A stretch of DNA of 64,000 nt from Tenacibaculum jejuense (lineage in GTDB: Bacteria; Bacteroidota; Bacteroidia; Flavobacteriales; Flavobacteriaceae): assembly GCF_900198195.1 (NCBI RefSeq), contig NZ_LT899436.1, forward strand, positions 620,001 through 684,000. The letters run 5' to 3'. This document shows, in pieces, positions 15,840-25,000 of this stretch (position 1 is its first letter; every line of letters starts with the position of its first letter). The notes under the pieces are model-generated. The model was not told the origin of the DNA. It saw only the letters and a program-made list of their open reading frames with translations, and ran no database searches. Both the position numbers and the translations under genes were made by a program.

Positions 15840-18224
15840 TTATAACTTTTTAATTAGTTCATCCACAGTTAGTAAAGGTTTTTCTGGTTCTTCTTCATTA
15901 TACATAACTTCTACTCGAATTGCTTTCAATCCAGAAACTCCTTGTAAATCTTCTAATTCTAAAATTTCTACTTTTCCTAATTGATTTTTAGATTGTAAGT
16001 ATTTAATATATTTTAAATATTCCTCAGCATCTTTATCTTGAGAATAAACGATAGCGATCTTTCCTGGTGTTGTTAAACGTTCTGTAGTTCCTTTTATATG
16101 AGCTTTATCAATTCTCTTTTTTATAATTTCATAACGAATATTGTAAGCGCCATCTACATCAAATTGTTTTTCATCCATTCTAAATTCAATAGCAAGCGGA
16201 TTGCTATGAACTAAAATTAAAGAAGCAACGCGTAAATCATGATCTAAATCTTTTCTCAAATTATAGGCAACATTTTCCATTTCGTAAGTGGTTTGTAGTT
16301 GCCACAATCTTAGATTGTATAAGTATAAAGAATCGTATTTTTTTTCTTTAGTAATGGATTGTCCGATATACATATTATATTCTACACCATCTGTTTTGTA
16401 ACGTTCAAAATAATGTGGAAATATTTTTTGGGCTTCATCTTGCTTTTTATCAATGAATTTAGCCAGTTTATCGTTTAATTTAGTAACGCTATTTTCGTAA
16501 TCTTTCCTTTTTTCATAAACGACCTGTAGATTCTCATCTAATTGATTGATATAATCATCAACAAGTTGAGTTAACTCATCATTAATTTCTTTGATATGAT
16601 TAAAAACAGGATAAATTTCACGTTTCAAGAAGTCTAAAATTGCAACTTCATCACCAGCCTTCATTCCATCTTCGACTTCTATTAAGTAGGCTTTTACTCT
16701 ATACATTAGTTCATCATATATAGGTAAAGTTTCAGTGAAGCAAGCTTCATTTAAAACATGTATAGCAGATTTTAGCTGTTTTGTTAAATCTTGTTTTATG
16801 GCTAAGTTTCGAGCTATTGAAGAACCTTTAATATCAGATTGTCCGTATAGAGGATATACTTCTTGAAATGTTATTTTTTCAATTTTAGCATCTTCTTCTT
16901 GATCTAAGAGAGCGTTCTGATAGTTTTCAGCAGCTTCATAAAAACGCCATTTTACTGAAGGATGAATAGAAGTATAATACTCTTGAATAGTAGCTTCTAA
17001 AATATTTAAATATTCTTCTGAATTTCGCTCAGCAGCAGCCTTAAACATTGGGACAATATCTTTTAGTTTTTGCTTGTTCACAGAGTTTAATTCATAAGTC
17101 CTAGGCGAAGCCATTTCAAGTAATAATAAATCTTGATTGTTAGCTGTTTTAATAGGGATAAGAATGATACTTTTTATCCCTTTTTTTTCTAAGTTTTCTG
17201 AAAATTTATTACCACCGGATGATTTCTTGTATTTGTCAGTATCAGAAATCACAATACTTTCGTTTTTTATAAATATTTTATCAATAACATAATCACAAAA
17301 GTATTTTTTGCAGGTAATATTTGTTTCTTGAGTCAATAAAACACTTTCAGATCTTTTCACTTTAACTGAACCTTCGTTTATTTTACTGATGTCGAAAAAA
17401 GAATACCCAACTTTTAAATCTCCAATTCCAAAGAAATTTCTTAGGTTATCTCTTATTTTTTCAGTTATCGTATTATCATCTGGACCTATTAAATTATTTT
17501 GAATTGAATTTATAGTTTCGTCAGCTGTAACATCAAAAAGATTCATGATACCAAAGCCTTTGAAAATATAGGAGTTTGGTGGGAATTTTTCTTTCCAAAT
17601 ATCAATATTACCAAAATTATCAAGTAATAATTTGATATCTTCTTCTGTAATCTTTGGAGCATTTTCTGTAGCAGTAATTTCCATGAAATCACCATTAAAA
17701 GCTACGCGATAATGTTTAATAAGATCTATTGTTTTATCTGGAATATCAAAATAAAAAGGGCGTTTTAAATCTACATGATAATTGTAAATTGAAGATAAAA
17801 TGAGTGTACATGCATAAATATACATGGCATCTTGTTCAAAATTTCTCACTTTAAATTCATAATCTTCTCCAGCATTATTCAGAATATTTTCGAAGCGTTC
17901 TGTAAATTTAAAACAAGTAAAAGAGAATGGAATTGTTGCTGCTTTAATTTCATTAGTTGTTAAAATTTCAGGAAACAACGGATCGAGAACTAAGTTTATA
18001 ATCTCTTCATATTTTTGAAGTAAAGTAAAATCTGAAAATCCATTAATAAGTTCAGGAACTTTATCAATTTCTTCTACCATATTCACGGCAGCAGCATGAA
18101 AAGGATGTGTTTTGTATTGAGCATCAGTGTATTTCTCAAAAAGATCATACACCTTTTTAAAACTAATATTTATATGTAACGGTAGTTCTAAATCAACATT
18201 ATCATGGAAACTTCTAATAGTCAT
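15840..18224 (-). CDS. GAF-domain protein, about 790 residues
   Basis: I place the start at the ATG preceded by AAAGAGGTGAAG, an unusually clear Shine-Dalgarno sequence for this genome; an upstream in-frame TTG at 18248 would add 8 residues. The protein is 794 residues, soluble and largely helical. A GAF-like sensor region lies at about residues 290-410 (KSIILIPIKTANNQDLLLLEMASP), and a long coiled segment at about 540-620. There is no kinase, cyclase or DNA-binding domain that I can see. Homologues in Flavobacteriia are annotated only as GAF domain proteins. Role unknown. Confidence 0.8.
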   Translation of the reverse strand: MTIRSFHDNVDLELPLHINISFKKVYDLFEKYTDAQYKTHPFHAAAVNMVEEIDKVPELINGFSDFTLLQKYEEIINLVLDPLFPEILTTNEIKAATIPFSFTCFKFTERFENILNNAGEDYEFKVRNFEQDAMYIYACTLILSSIYNYHVDLKRPFYFDIPDKTIDLIKHYRVAFNGDFMEITATENAPKITEEDIKLLLDNFGNIDIWKEKFPPNSYIFKGFGIMNLFDVTADETINSIQNNLIGPDDNTITEKIRDNLRNFFGIGDLKVGYSFFDISKINEGSVKVKRSESVLLTQETNITCKKYFCDYVIDKIFIKNESIVISDTDKYKKSSGGNKFSENLEKKGIKSIILIPIKTANNQDLLLLEMASPRTYELNSVNKQKLKDIVPMFKAAAERNSEEYLNILEATIQEYYTSIHPSVKWRFYEAAENYQNALLDQEEDAKIEKITFQEVYPLYGQSDIKGSSIARNLAIKQDLTKQLKSAIHVLNEACFTETLPIYDELMYRVKAYLIEVEDGMKAGDEVAILDFLKREIYPVFNHIKEINDELTQLVDDYINQLDENLQVVYEKRKDYENSVTKLNDKLAKFIDKKQDEAQKIFPHYFERYKTDGVEYNMYIGQSITKEKKYDSLYLYNLRLWQLQTTYEMENVAYNLRKDLDHDLRVASLILVHSNPLAIEFRMDEKQFDVDGAYNIRYEIIKKRIDKAHIKGTTERLTTPGKIAIVYSQDKDAEEYLKYIKYLQSKNQLGKVEILELEDLQGVSGLKAIRVEVMYNEEEPEKPLLTVDELIKKL

Positions 18225-18303
18225 CTTCACCTCTTTTTGTAATTGCAAAATTACGAAATGTATTTTTTAGTCGTGTTGATCTATGACAACTTGCAGATTT
18301 TGA

Positions 18304-18335
18304 ATAAAAAAAGCCATCTTTAAAAGATGGCTTTT
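18304..18335 (-). terminator. Terminator of the outer-membrane barrel gene
   Basis: On the minus strand AAAAGCCATCTT pairs with AAGATGGCTTTT across a 3-base loop and runs into T8. It begins 10 bases after the stop of the barrel gene. Confidence 0.9.
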
Positions 18336-18344
18336 GTATGTTTT

Positions 18345-21149
18345 TTAATCGAAATCATAATTTCTGACTTCTCCTTTTTTACCAAGACTGTTGAATTTCC
18401 AACTGAATCCGAGCATGAAATATTGTTGAAGTACAGTACTTTCAGAATCTTCAATATAGTTTCCAACGACACTTCTCTGTGCATTGGTGTTCTGATTTAG
18501 TACATCATAAGCTTTTAATGTAATTGTACCTTTATCTTTTAATATCGAATAAGCTAATGTTGAATTCCAAAACCAAGCTGATCTATTAAAGCCAATGACA
18601 TTTGGATTAAATGTGTAACGAATATCATTTCTCCATTCTAACTTTTTAGGAACATTAGTTCTGGTTCTAATACGAAGTGAATGTCTTGTAAAATTCTGGT
18701 CAGCAATATTATTTACATTGAAACGTGTATTAGTGAAGGCAACTTCATAGTTTGGTGTAATTACTATTTTTTTCTTCCAATTAAATTCAAAACCAATTCT
18801 AGGTGTAATAGAATTTGTTTTTGTAACATTTTCAATTTCATTTAATATGTTAATACTTTTTGAACCATTAAATCTTAATCCAGTTCTTATATTAAATGTA
18901 GATGCAGAATCTAATTTTATTCCTCTGTTATAACTACCACCTCCATAATAACTATATATACCATCAGCATTTACATAAGTAGTTGTTCTAACTAAATCAT
19001 CACCAATTGTTGTTTTATTTACAATCTGATTATTGATGAAGTTTGCGCCACCCCAAAAGAAAAAACCAGTTCTTTTTTGCCAGTTGTATTTATTGAAGTT
19101 AGCAAAAATTCTATGATCTTGACTTGGTTTTAAGTTTGGGTTACCCGATACAATATTAGAAGGATTAGAAACATCTGTAAAAGGTTGTAACTGAGTAATT
19201 CCAGGAGCATTATTGTCTAGATTATATCCAATGTATACTCTAGCTTTAGAAGGGAAACGGTAACGCATATTAGCATCTATCGTAACATTATTAAAATCTT
19301 TATTTAAGCTTAAGTTTGGTCTTAAAATATCTTGATTTTCTAATGTTCTCATGGTTTGACCAATATCGAAATCTAAGTTAAATGATTTGGTATCATATGT
19401 AATTCCAACTAAAGGTGTTTTAGTAATATCATTGAATGTAAAGTTTGTACTTAAATCAGTATTGAAATTTGTGAAGTCCTGAGTTGTATTATCAAAGTCA
19501 AAAGTACTTTCTACTCTAGTTCTTTCGTCTATTCTGTAACGATAATTTAAGTTAACGAATAGTTTTTTAGCGATAATTGGTTGGCGATAAGATAAACGAG
19601 TTCTAAATCCGTTTAAATCACTAGTAATATCTGTTTTTTGATCTCTAATTTCTGTATTAGCATTTGTTCCAAAAGTTTCTATAGTAGAATTGTTAAAATC
19701 TTCTCCTTCTGTTTGATCTATTTGATTGGTAATAGACGCTTTAATAAATCCTCCTTTGCTACCAAATCTTTTAGTGATATCAATTGTGTTTTGAAAGTTT
19801 TTAGCTTCAGCATTAGAAACAGCACTACTTGTAAATCTGTTGGTAAGCACCCTATTTTCATCTAAACTTTCATCAGATTGTGTAAAGCTAGAGCTTCTAT
19901 CGTTAAACGTAAATCGAGGTGTAACATTGATTAAGAAGGTAGAGTCAATTTCAATATCTAAATCAGTATCAAAACTATGATTATCATTTTCTGTAGTACT
20001 ATTAGAATTAGAATTTGTAAAATAACGTAATTCTCTAGTTTGACCAGGATTATTTTGATCTTGTACCTGTACGGTATACTCTCTATTACTTCTATTTAAA
20101 TTTTCTGAATTACTTCCAGAGTAAAAATAATTCGCGTTAAGATCAACTCCATTTCCATATTCATCAGCGTAGGTAGCTCCTCCAGTTCTAGACGTTATAA
20201 TACCTTGTCCGCCACCAAAATTTCTTCCTCCAACAGAAAATTGTCCATTTCCAAAGAAACTTACATTGTTTGAATTACCAAACATTTTAGTGATTTCCCC
20301 AAAACTAAATCCAGGAGAGTTAATATTATTAGTTCCAGCTAAAACACTAAAACGAGTATTATTATCGAATCGATTTACTATCGTGGCAGCCTCATAACGT
20401 TCGTCTGTTCCTCCACCAGCTGCAACTCTACCAAACCAACCTTTGTTGTTTTCTTCCTTAATGGTAAGATTAATAGTCTTATTGTTAGCATCTCCTTTTT
20501 CACCAGAAAATGCCTCTGATTTAGATTTTGTATCAGTAATTTGAACTTTTTCTATAATTTCTTTGGTAAGATTTTTAGTTGCAATTGTTGGATCATTTCC
20601 AAAGAAAGGTTTTCCGTTAACTAAAATCTTGTTTACTGCTTTTCCATTTACTGTAATTTGACCTTGTTCATCAACTTCTACACCAGGTAATTTCTTCAAG
20701 AGATCTTCTACATTAGCATCTTTTTTAGTTTTAAAAGATTTTACATTAAATTCTAAAGTATCTTTTTTAATAGTGATAGGTGCTCTAGATTTAATCACAA
20801 CTTCATTTAAGAGATTAGATTCTTCTTTTAAAGCTATGGTGCCTAAATCGATATTAGCATCTTTAGTAAGAATAATAGGTTTACTGTATTCATCCATTCC
20901 AATAAATGAAATAAACAACTTTACTTTTTTGCTATATACCTTTCCTTCTAACGAGAAAAAACCTTTATCATCAGATATAGTATAAGATAAAACTGTGCTA
21001 TCTTTTTCTTTTTCTAAGTGAATAGTTGCTGCTTCAATTGGTGTTTTTTCTTTGTCGGATTTAATCGTACCCGAAATTTTAAACTTGTAAGATTGTGCCT
21101 GAATTGTGGTAGATAAAATCAGAACAAAAATTAATAATATTTTTTTCAT
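18345..21149 (-). CDS. Outer-membrane beta-barrel receptor (TonB-dependent-receptor-like, OMP_b-brl_3)
   Basis: This 934-residue protein has a signal peptide (1-18, ending IQAQ) and a carboxypeptidase-regulatory-like Ig domain (about 22-110, KISGTIKSDKEKTPIEAATIHL). A plug-like domain follows (about 120-225), with EDLLKKLPGVEVDEQG and ILVNGKPFFGNDP. The long C-terminal barrel of alternating aromatic and Asn/Thr strands ends in WKFNSLGKKGEVRNYDFD. This is the architecture of the OMP_b-brl_3 branch of TonB-dependent receptors in Bacteroidota. No SusD partner is adjacent, so the substrate cannot be guessed. A single gene with its own terminator. Confidence 0.92.
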   Translation of the reverse strand: MKKILLIFVLILSTTIQAQSYKFKISGTIKSDKEKTPIEAATIHLEKEKDSTVLSYTISDDKGFFSLEGKVYSKKVKLFISFIGMDEYSKPIILTKDANIDLGTIALKEESNLLNEVVIKSRAPITIKKDTLEFNVKSFKTKKDANVEDLLKKLPGVEVDEQGQITVNGKAVNKILVNGKPFFGNDPTIATKNLTKEIIEKVQITDTKSKSEAFSGEKGDANNKTINLTIKEENNKGWFGRVAAGGGTDERYEAATIVNRFDNNTRFSVLAGTNNINSPGFSFGEITKMFGNSNNVSFFGNGQFSVGGRNFGGGQGIITSRTGGATYADEYGNGVDLNANYFYSGSNSENLNRSNREYTVQVQDQNNPGQTRELRYFTNSNSNSTTENDNHSFDTDLDIEIDSTFLINVTPRFTFNDRSSSFTQSDESLDENRVLTNRFTSSAVSNAEAKNFQNTIDITKRFGSKGGFIKASITNQIDQTEGEDFNNSTIETFGTNANTEIRDQKTDITSDLNGFRTRLSYRQPIIAKKLFVNLNYRYRIDERTRVESTFDFDNTTQDFTNFNTDLSTNFTFNDITKTPLVGITYDTKSFNLDFDIGQTMRTLENQDILRPNLSLNKDFNNVTIDANMRYRFPSKARVYIGYNLDNNAPGITQLQPFTDVSNPSNIVSGNPNLKPSQDHRIFANFNKYNWQKRTGFFFWGGANFINNQIVNKTTIGDDLVRTTTYVNADGIYSYYGGGSYNRGIKLDSASTFNIRTGLRFNGSKSINILNEIENVTKTNSITPRIGFEFNWKKKIVITPNYEVAFTNTRFNVNNIADQNFTRHSLRIRTRTNVPKKLEWRNDIRYTFNPNVIGFNRSAWFWNSTLAYSILKDKGTITLKAYDVLNQNTNAQRSVVGNYIEDSESTVLQQYFMLGFSWKFNSLGKKGEVRNYDFD

Positions 21150-21508
21150 GTGTCCCCTGTTAGTTTTTTTCAGTCGCCAAAAATATTAGACTTGATTTAG
21201 TAGAAAAAAAGAAATGTAATGAATTGTGTTTTTTATGTGGTCAGTTGTTTATAATTAAGTAATTAGAATTATTAATTCATAATAGTTTATAAACTCTCTT
21301 TTTTCATAACATTATAGTTTTATCAACAAACCCGCGACAAAAGAACAAAAAAAACTAATGTTATAAAGTTAATATAAGTTAACAATGGTTAATGAATGTT
21401 AATTTTTGAATTATTGCTTTGAAAAAATAATAAAATTTAAATTTTATGTTAAAAAAAAGGTGTTTTCATGAATAATTAGGGTTTTTTCATCTAATTCTTT
21501 GAGATTTT
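21150..21508. other. AT-rich intergenic region without a gene
   Basis: About 360 bases between the divergent barrel gene and the small secreted protein. It contains many short A and T runs and AT-rich repeats of GTTAAT. I see no open frame, tRNA or hairpin terminator. It must hold the barrel gene's promoter on the minus strand, which I could not place. Confidence 0.6.
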
Positions 21509-21539
21509 TTTGAATTTATAATAAATGCTTATATATTTG
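21509..21539 (+). promoter_or_regulatory. Bacteroidota-type promoter (TTTG - 19 bp - TATATTTG)
   Basis: TTTG at 21509-21512 and TATATTTG at 21532-21539 match the -33 (TTTG) and -7 (TAnnTTTG) elements of the Bacteroidota primary sigma factor at the consensus spacing of 19. Transcription should start near 21546, giving a leader of about 30 bases that contains CATACCCCCCA. Confidence 0.7.
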
Positions 21540-21575
21540 TTCTGTTGATATAAATAAAGTAACATACCCCCCAGC

Positions 21576-21935
21576 ATGAAAGTTCTATACAGTTCTATTC
21601 TGGTGTTATTTATTTCTTTTTCCGTTTTTTCACAATCTAAAGAAGATTATAAAAGTACACTAGACCTCGTTAAAAAAGCATTTAACGAAAAAAAATCCAC
21701 ACTCTTACACGCTAAGTTTGACTCGAAACTACAAAAAGAGTTAGAAGCAAAAGCGTTTGCCAAATCAATAGATAGTTTACATGATGAAAAAGGTAACATA
21801 TCTACTTATGAGTTGATTATGGAAGATGATAAAGAGAAAAATTATCTTGTTGAATTTGAAAATGGTTCGATGTTGATAGTTTTATATCTCTCGCCTAACG
21901 GTTCAATTTCAAAATTCCATATTAAAGACTACTAA
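21576..21935 (+). CDS. Small secreted protein of unknown function
   Basis: A 119-residue protein with a signal peptide (1-19, ending SVFSQ). The mature part is charged and mixed helix/strand (SIDSLHDEKGNISTYELIMEDDKEKNYLVEFENGSMLIVLYLSPNGSI broken into short strands), perhaps a small DUF3887-like or NTF2-like fold; this is a weak impression. It has a clear promoter and is followed 6 bases after its stop by the PilJ-domain gene, so both are co-expressed. Confidence 0.7.
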   Translation: MKVLYSSILVLFISFSVFSQSKEDYKSTLDLVKKAFNEKKSTLLHAKFDSKLQKELEAKAFAKSIDSLHDEKGNISTYELIMEDDKEKNYLVEFENGSMLIVLYLSPNGSISKFHIKDY

Positions 21936-21941
21936 TTACTT

Positions 21942-22796
21942 ATGTATAAATACAACATTATGAGAAAAGGACTACGTAATATAGCTCTTACTTTTATTTT
22001 ATTGATGACTGTGAATTTTATTTATGGTCAAAATAAATTTGGAGCTCTTACATATAACAAAGCTATTAACATTTCAGGTAAACAAAGAATGTTAACACAA
22101 AGAATGGGTAAGATTTACCTTTATCTTTTAACAAATCCTAATGATTTTAAAGCGAAGAAAGATTTAAAAATCACTAAGATAATTTTTGAAAAGCAAAATA
22201 ATATTTTACAGAAAAATAGTGCTTCAGATTTAACTAAAGAACGTATTAGCGAAGTAAAGGAAACTTGGGAAAAGTACAAGAAGTTTTTAGCCTCAGAGCC
22301 TAATAAAGATGATGCAGTAAAAATTGTAAATACGAATTCTACTATTTTAAAATATGCGAATAACGTAGTTAATGCAATTATTTTAGAATCTAAAGGAAAA
22401 ATTAATTCAAATGATTCTTTTGTAGAAGAAGAAGATTCTGAATTAAAACAGATTATAAATAAAGCAGGTAGGCAACGTATGTTGTCACAGCGTTTAGCAT
22501 TGTATTATTATGCTAATAAATCAGATTTGAAAACTCCTAAAAGCGAACGAAATTTAAAGAGTGTTTTTACAGAGTTAGATAATGCTTTAAATGACTTATT
22601 GATCTCAAGTTTTAATAACGATAGAATTGATGAATCTTTAGGTGAAGTATCAGCTTTATGGGAATCAGTATCTTCTAACAAGGATCGCTTGTTTAAACAA
22701 GGATACGAAGACTCTGAGATGTATAAATTAAGTAACCAATTAACCAAAACGTTTAATAAAATTACCAATTTGTATGAAAAGGTAAGAATAGAATAA
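21942..22796 (+). CDS. Secreted protein with two PilJ-type sensor repeats
   Basis: A 284-residue exported protein. The first ATG lies 6 bases after the preceding stop; an in-frame ATG at 21960 gives a neater signal peptide (RKGLRNIALTFILLMTVNFIYG) and could be the true start. Two copies of the type IV pili/NarX-like N-terminal helical motif occur: GKQRMLTQRMGK near residue 47 and GRQRMLSQRLALYY near 175. This four-helix domain (PF13675) usually senses small molecules such as nitrate in the periplasmic part of chemoreceptors and kinases. Here it stands alone with no signalling output domain. Confidence 0.82.
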   Translation: MYKYNIMRKGLRNIALTFILLMTVNFIYGQNKFGALTYNKAINISGKQRMLTQRMGKIYLYLLTNPNDFKAKKDLKITKIIFEKQNNILQKNSASDLTKERISEVKETWEKYKKFLASEPNKDDAVKIVNTNSTILKYANNVVNAIILESKGKINSNDSFVEEEDSELKQIINKAGRQRMLSQRLALYYYANKSDLKTPKSERNLKSVFTELDNALNDLLISSFNNDRIDESLGEVSALWESVSSNKDRLFKQGYEDSEMYKLSNQLTKTFNKITNLYEKVRIE

Positions 22797-22880
22797 AAAA
22801 TTTTAGATCATCAATCTAAAATCAGTTGAATCTTTTTAGGTTCATTAATCATTAGTTTAAAAATCATACCCCCCAATATT

Positions 22881-23576
22881 ATGAGACCAAAAAACTATCT
22901 AACATTTTGTTTTGCATTAGTTTTCACGATAACTTTTGCGCAAAATAATGTATGTACTAGCTCAGACCATGAAATTGAAGATTTAAATAGTATCGGAAAA
23001 TGTGCTATTGAACACTTCAAAAAGTCAAAAAAGAAAGAATACGTGGCCATATCTACACGTAGTAGAGTCGTTAGAAGAAGGAAATCAAATAACATTCTAA
23101 AGCTTAAAAAGAATATTAAAGCAATTTCTAAGCAAAAAACTATCGTTGAACGTAATGAAAAGAGACAAAACACACTGTTAGCAAATAATACTAGTAGTGA
23201 GCAACTTTTGAAAAGTTATGTTAGGTTTGATCAAGTTACAGACCAACCAGTTTTTATTACTTGTTCTGATAATTCTATATCTGATCAAGAAGAATGTATA
23301 AAAGAAACGATATCTAATAATATACTAGAGAATTTAATATACCCGTTTGACGCTGCTTCTGAGGGAATAGAAGGTAGAGTCTGGGTTCGATTTATAGTAG
23401 ATCAAGAAGGATACGTGAAAAACATCACAACTTCTGGACCAGAAAAAGGTGAATTATTAGAAAAAGAAGCTAAGCGTTTGGTTAATCTTTTACCTAAGTT
23501 TATTCCAGGGAAACAAAACGAAAACTATGTTAATGTAGAATATTTTATACCAATTGATTTTGAACTAGAAGATTAA
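22881..23576 (+). CDS. TonB C-terminal-domain protein (energy-transducer-like)
   Basis: The 231-residue protein has a signal peptide (1-20, ending TFAQ) and a basic middle part (RSRVVRRRKSNNILKLKKNIK). The C-terminal TonB-like domain covers about residues 145-230 (IEGRVWVRFIVDQEGYVKNITTSGPEKGELLEKEAKRLV, read in pieces). A signal peptide instead of a membrane anchor suggests a periplasmic or lipid-free TonB-domain protein rather than a classical TonB; its partner is unknown. The leader contains CATACCCCCCA, as in front of the gene at 21576. Confidence 0.8.
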   Translation: MRPKNYLTFCFALVFTITFAQNNVCTSSDHEIEDLNSIGKCAIEHFKKSKKKEYVAISTRSRVVRRRKSNNILKLKKNIKAISKQKTIVERNEKRQNTLLANNTSSEQLLKSYVRFDQVTDQPVFITCSDNSISDQEECIKETISNNILENLIYPFDAASEGIEGRVWVRFIVDQEGYVKNITTSGPEKGELLEKEAKRLVNLLPKFIPGKQNENYVNVEYFIPIDFELED

Positions 23577-23601
23577 AATCAATTGGTATAAATTGATTTT
23601 T
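23575..23601. terminator. Bidirectional terminator overlapping a stop codon
   Basis: Ten-base perfect arms AAAATCAATT / AATTGATTTT around GGTATA, with T-rich ends on both strands. The left arm begins inside the TAA stop of the TonB-domain gene; der converges from the right. Confidence 0.8.
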
Positions 23602-23606
23602 AGTAT

Positions 23607-24917
23607 TTACTTCTGACGGAAATAAATACTAATAGGAACACCATTAAAATTATAATGTTCACGCAATTGATTTTCTACAAACCTTCGGTATGGATCTCTT
23701 ATGTATTGAGGAAGATTTGCAAAAAAAGCAAACTGAGGTGTATGCGTTGGTAATTGCATACAATATTTTATTTTTATAAACTTACCTTTTGTTGCTGGAG
23801 GTGGCGTTTGTTGCATGATCTCCAACATGGTTTCATTAAGTTTACTCGTTTGTATTTTACGTTTTCTGTTCTCATGAACTTCTACAGCAGTTTCTATAGC
23901 TTTAAAAATTCTTTGCTTTGTTAAAGCTGAGATAAATACGATAGGAACATCTGTAAAAGGCTCTATTGTTTTACGTATTTTATTTTCGAAATCACGCATA
24001 GTATTGGTTTCTTTATCAACCAAATCCCATTTGTTGACTAAAATAACAACACCTTTTCTGTTTTTTTCAGCAAGCCAAAATATCTTTTCATCTTGTCCTT
24101 CAAAACCACGAGTTGCATCTACCATAACAATAGCAATGTCACAATATTCGATAGCTCTAACAGCTCTCATTACTGAGTAAAACTCTAAATCTTCTTTAAC
24201 TTTCGATTTTTTACGAATTCCAGCAGTATCAACCAGATTAAATTCAAATCCAAAACGATTGTATTTAGTATCAATAGAATCTCTTGTAGTTCCAGCGATA
24301 TTAGTAACAATATTTCTGTCTTCACCAATTAACGCATTAATAAAAGAAGATTTACCCGCATTTGGTCTACCTACTACAGCAAAACGAGGTAATTCATCAA
24401 TCACTTCATCATCTTCTGAAGGCGTTGGAATTTCTTCAGCAATAGCATCTAATAAATCACCAGTTCCACTTCCGTTAACAGAGGAAATAGTGTGATAATC
24501 ACCTAAACCTAAGTTGTAGAATTCCACAGCATCAGCAGCACGCATAGCGTTATCTACTTTATTAACTGCGATAAACAAAGGTTTGTCTACTTGGCGTAGA
24601 ATTTTAGCAACAGCATCATCCATAGGAGTGATCCCTTGTTCAACATCTACAACAAACAAAATAATATCAGCTTCATCGATAGCTAACTGAACTTGTTTTC
24701 TAATCTCTCCTTCAAAAATATCATCTGATCCTACGATGTATCCACCAGTATCAATTACAGAGAATTCTTTTCCATTCCATTCAGATTTTCCATAATGACG
24801 GTCTCTCGTTACACCGCTTACAGAATCTACAATGGCTTCTCTTCTTTTAATTAATCTGTTGAATAATGTAGATTTCCCTACATTAGGTCTTCCTACAATG
24901 GCTACAATACTATTCAT
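23607..24917 (-). CDS. der: Ribosome biogenesis GTPase Der (EngA)
   Basis: A 436-residue essential GTPase with two tandem G domains and a KH-like C-terminus, acting in 50S subunit maturation. G domain 1 has GRPNVGKST at residues 9-17, DTGG and NKVD. G domain 2 has GRPNAGKSS near 183-191, [11 protein letters not shown] and NKWDLV. The C-terminal domain starts around 350 and ends with [20 protein letters not shown]. Length and motif spacing are normal. It is transcribed alone, with another GTPase, era, nearby. Confidence 0.98.
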   Translation of the reverse strand: MNSIVAIVGRPNVGKSTLFNRLIKRREAIVDSVSGVTRDRHYGKSEWNGKEFSVIDTGGYIVGSDDIFEGEIRKQVQLAIDEADIILFVVDVEQGITPMDDAVAKILRQVDKPLFIAVNKVDNAMRAADAVEFYNLGLGDYHTISSVNGSGTGDLLDAIAEEIPTPSEDDEVIDELPRFAVVGRPNAGKSSFINALIGEDRNIVTNIAGTTRDSIDTKYNRFGFEFNLVDTAGIRKKSKVKEDLEFYSVMRAVRAIEYCDIAIVMVDATRGFEGQDEKIFWLAEKNRKGVVILVNKWDLVDKETNTMRDFENKIRKTIEPFTDVPIVFISALTKQRIFKAIETAVEVHENRKRKIQTSKLNETMLEIMQQTPPPATKGKFIKIKYCMQLPTHTPQFAFFANLPQYIRDPYRRFVENQLREHYNFNGVPISIYFRQK

Positions 24918-24944
24918 GCTGCAAAGGTAGCGTTTCTATAAAAT

Positions 24945-24980
24945 AAAACAACTATTGAAGTGCATCAATAGTTGTTTTTT
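24945..24980 (-). terminator. Terminator of the choice-of-anchor I gene
   Basis: Fourteen-base perfect arms (AAAACAACTATTGA / TCAATAGTTGTTTT) with a 6-base loop, in the gap between the end of the beta-propeller gene and the start of der. On the minus strand it is followed by a T-rich run. Confidence 0.85.
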
Positions 24981-25000
24981 ATGAATACGTAAAAGAGTTC

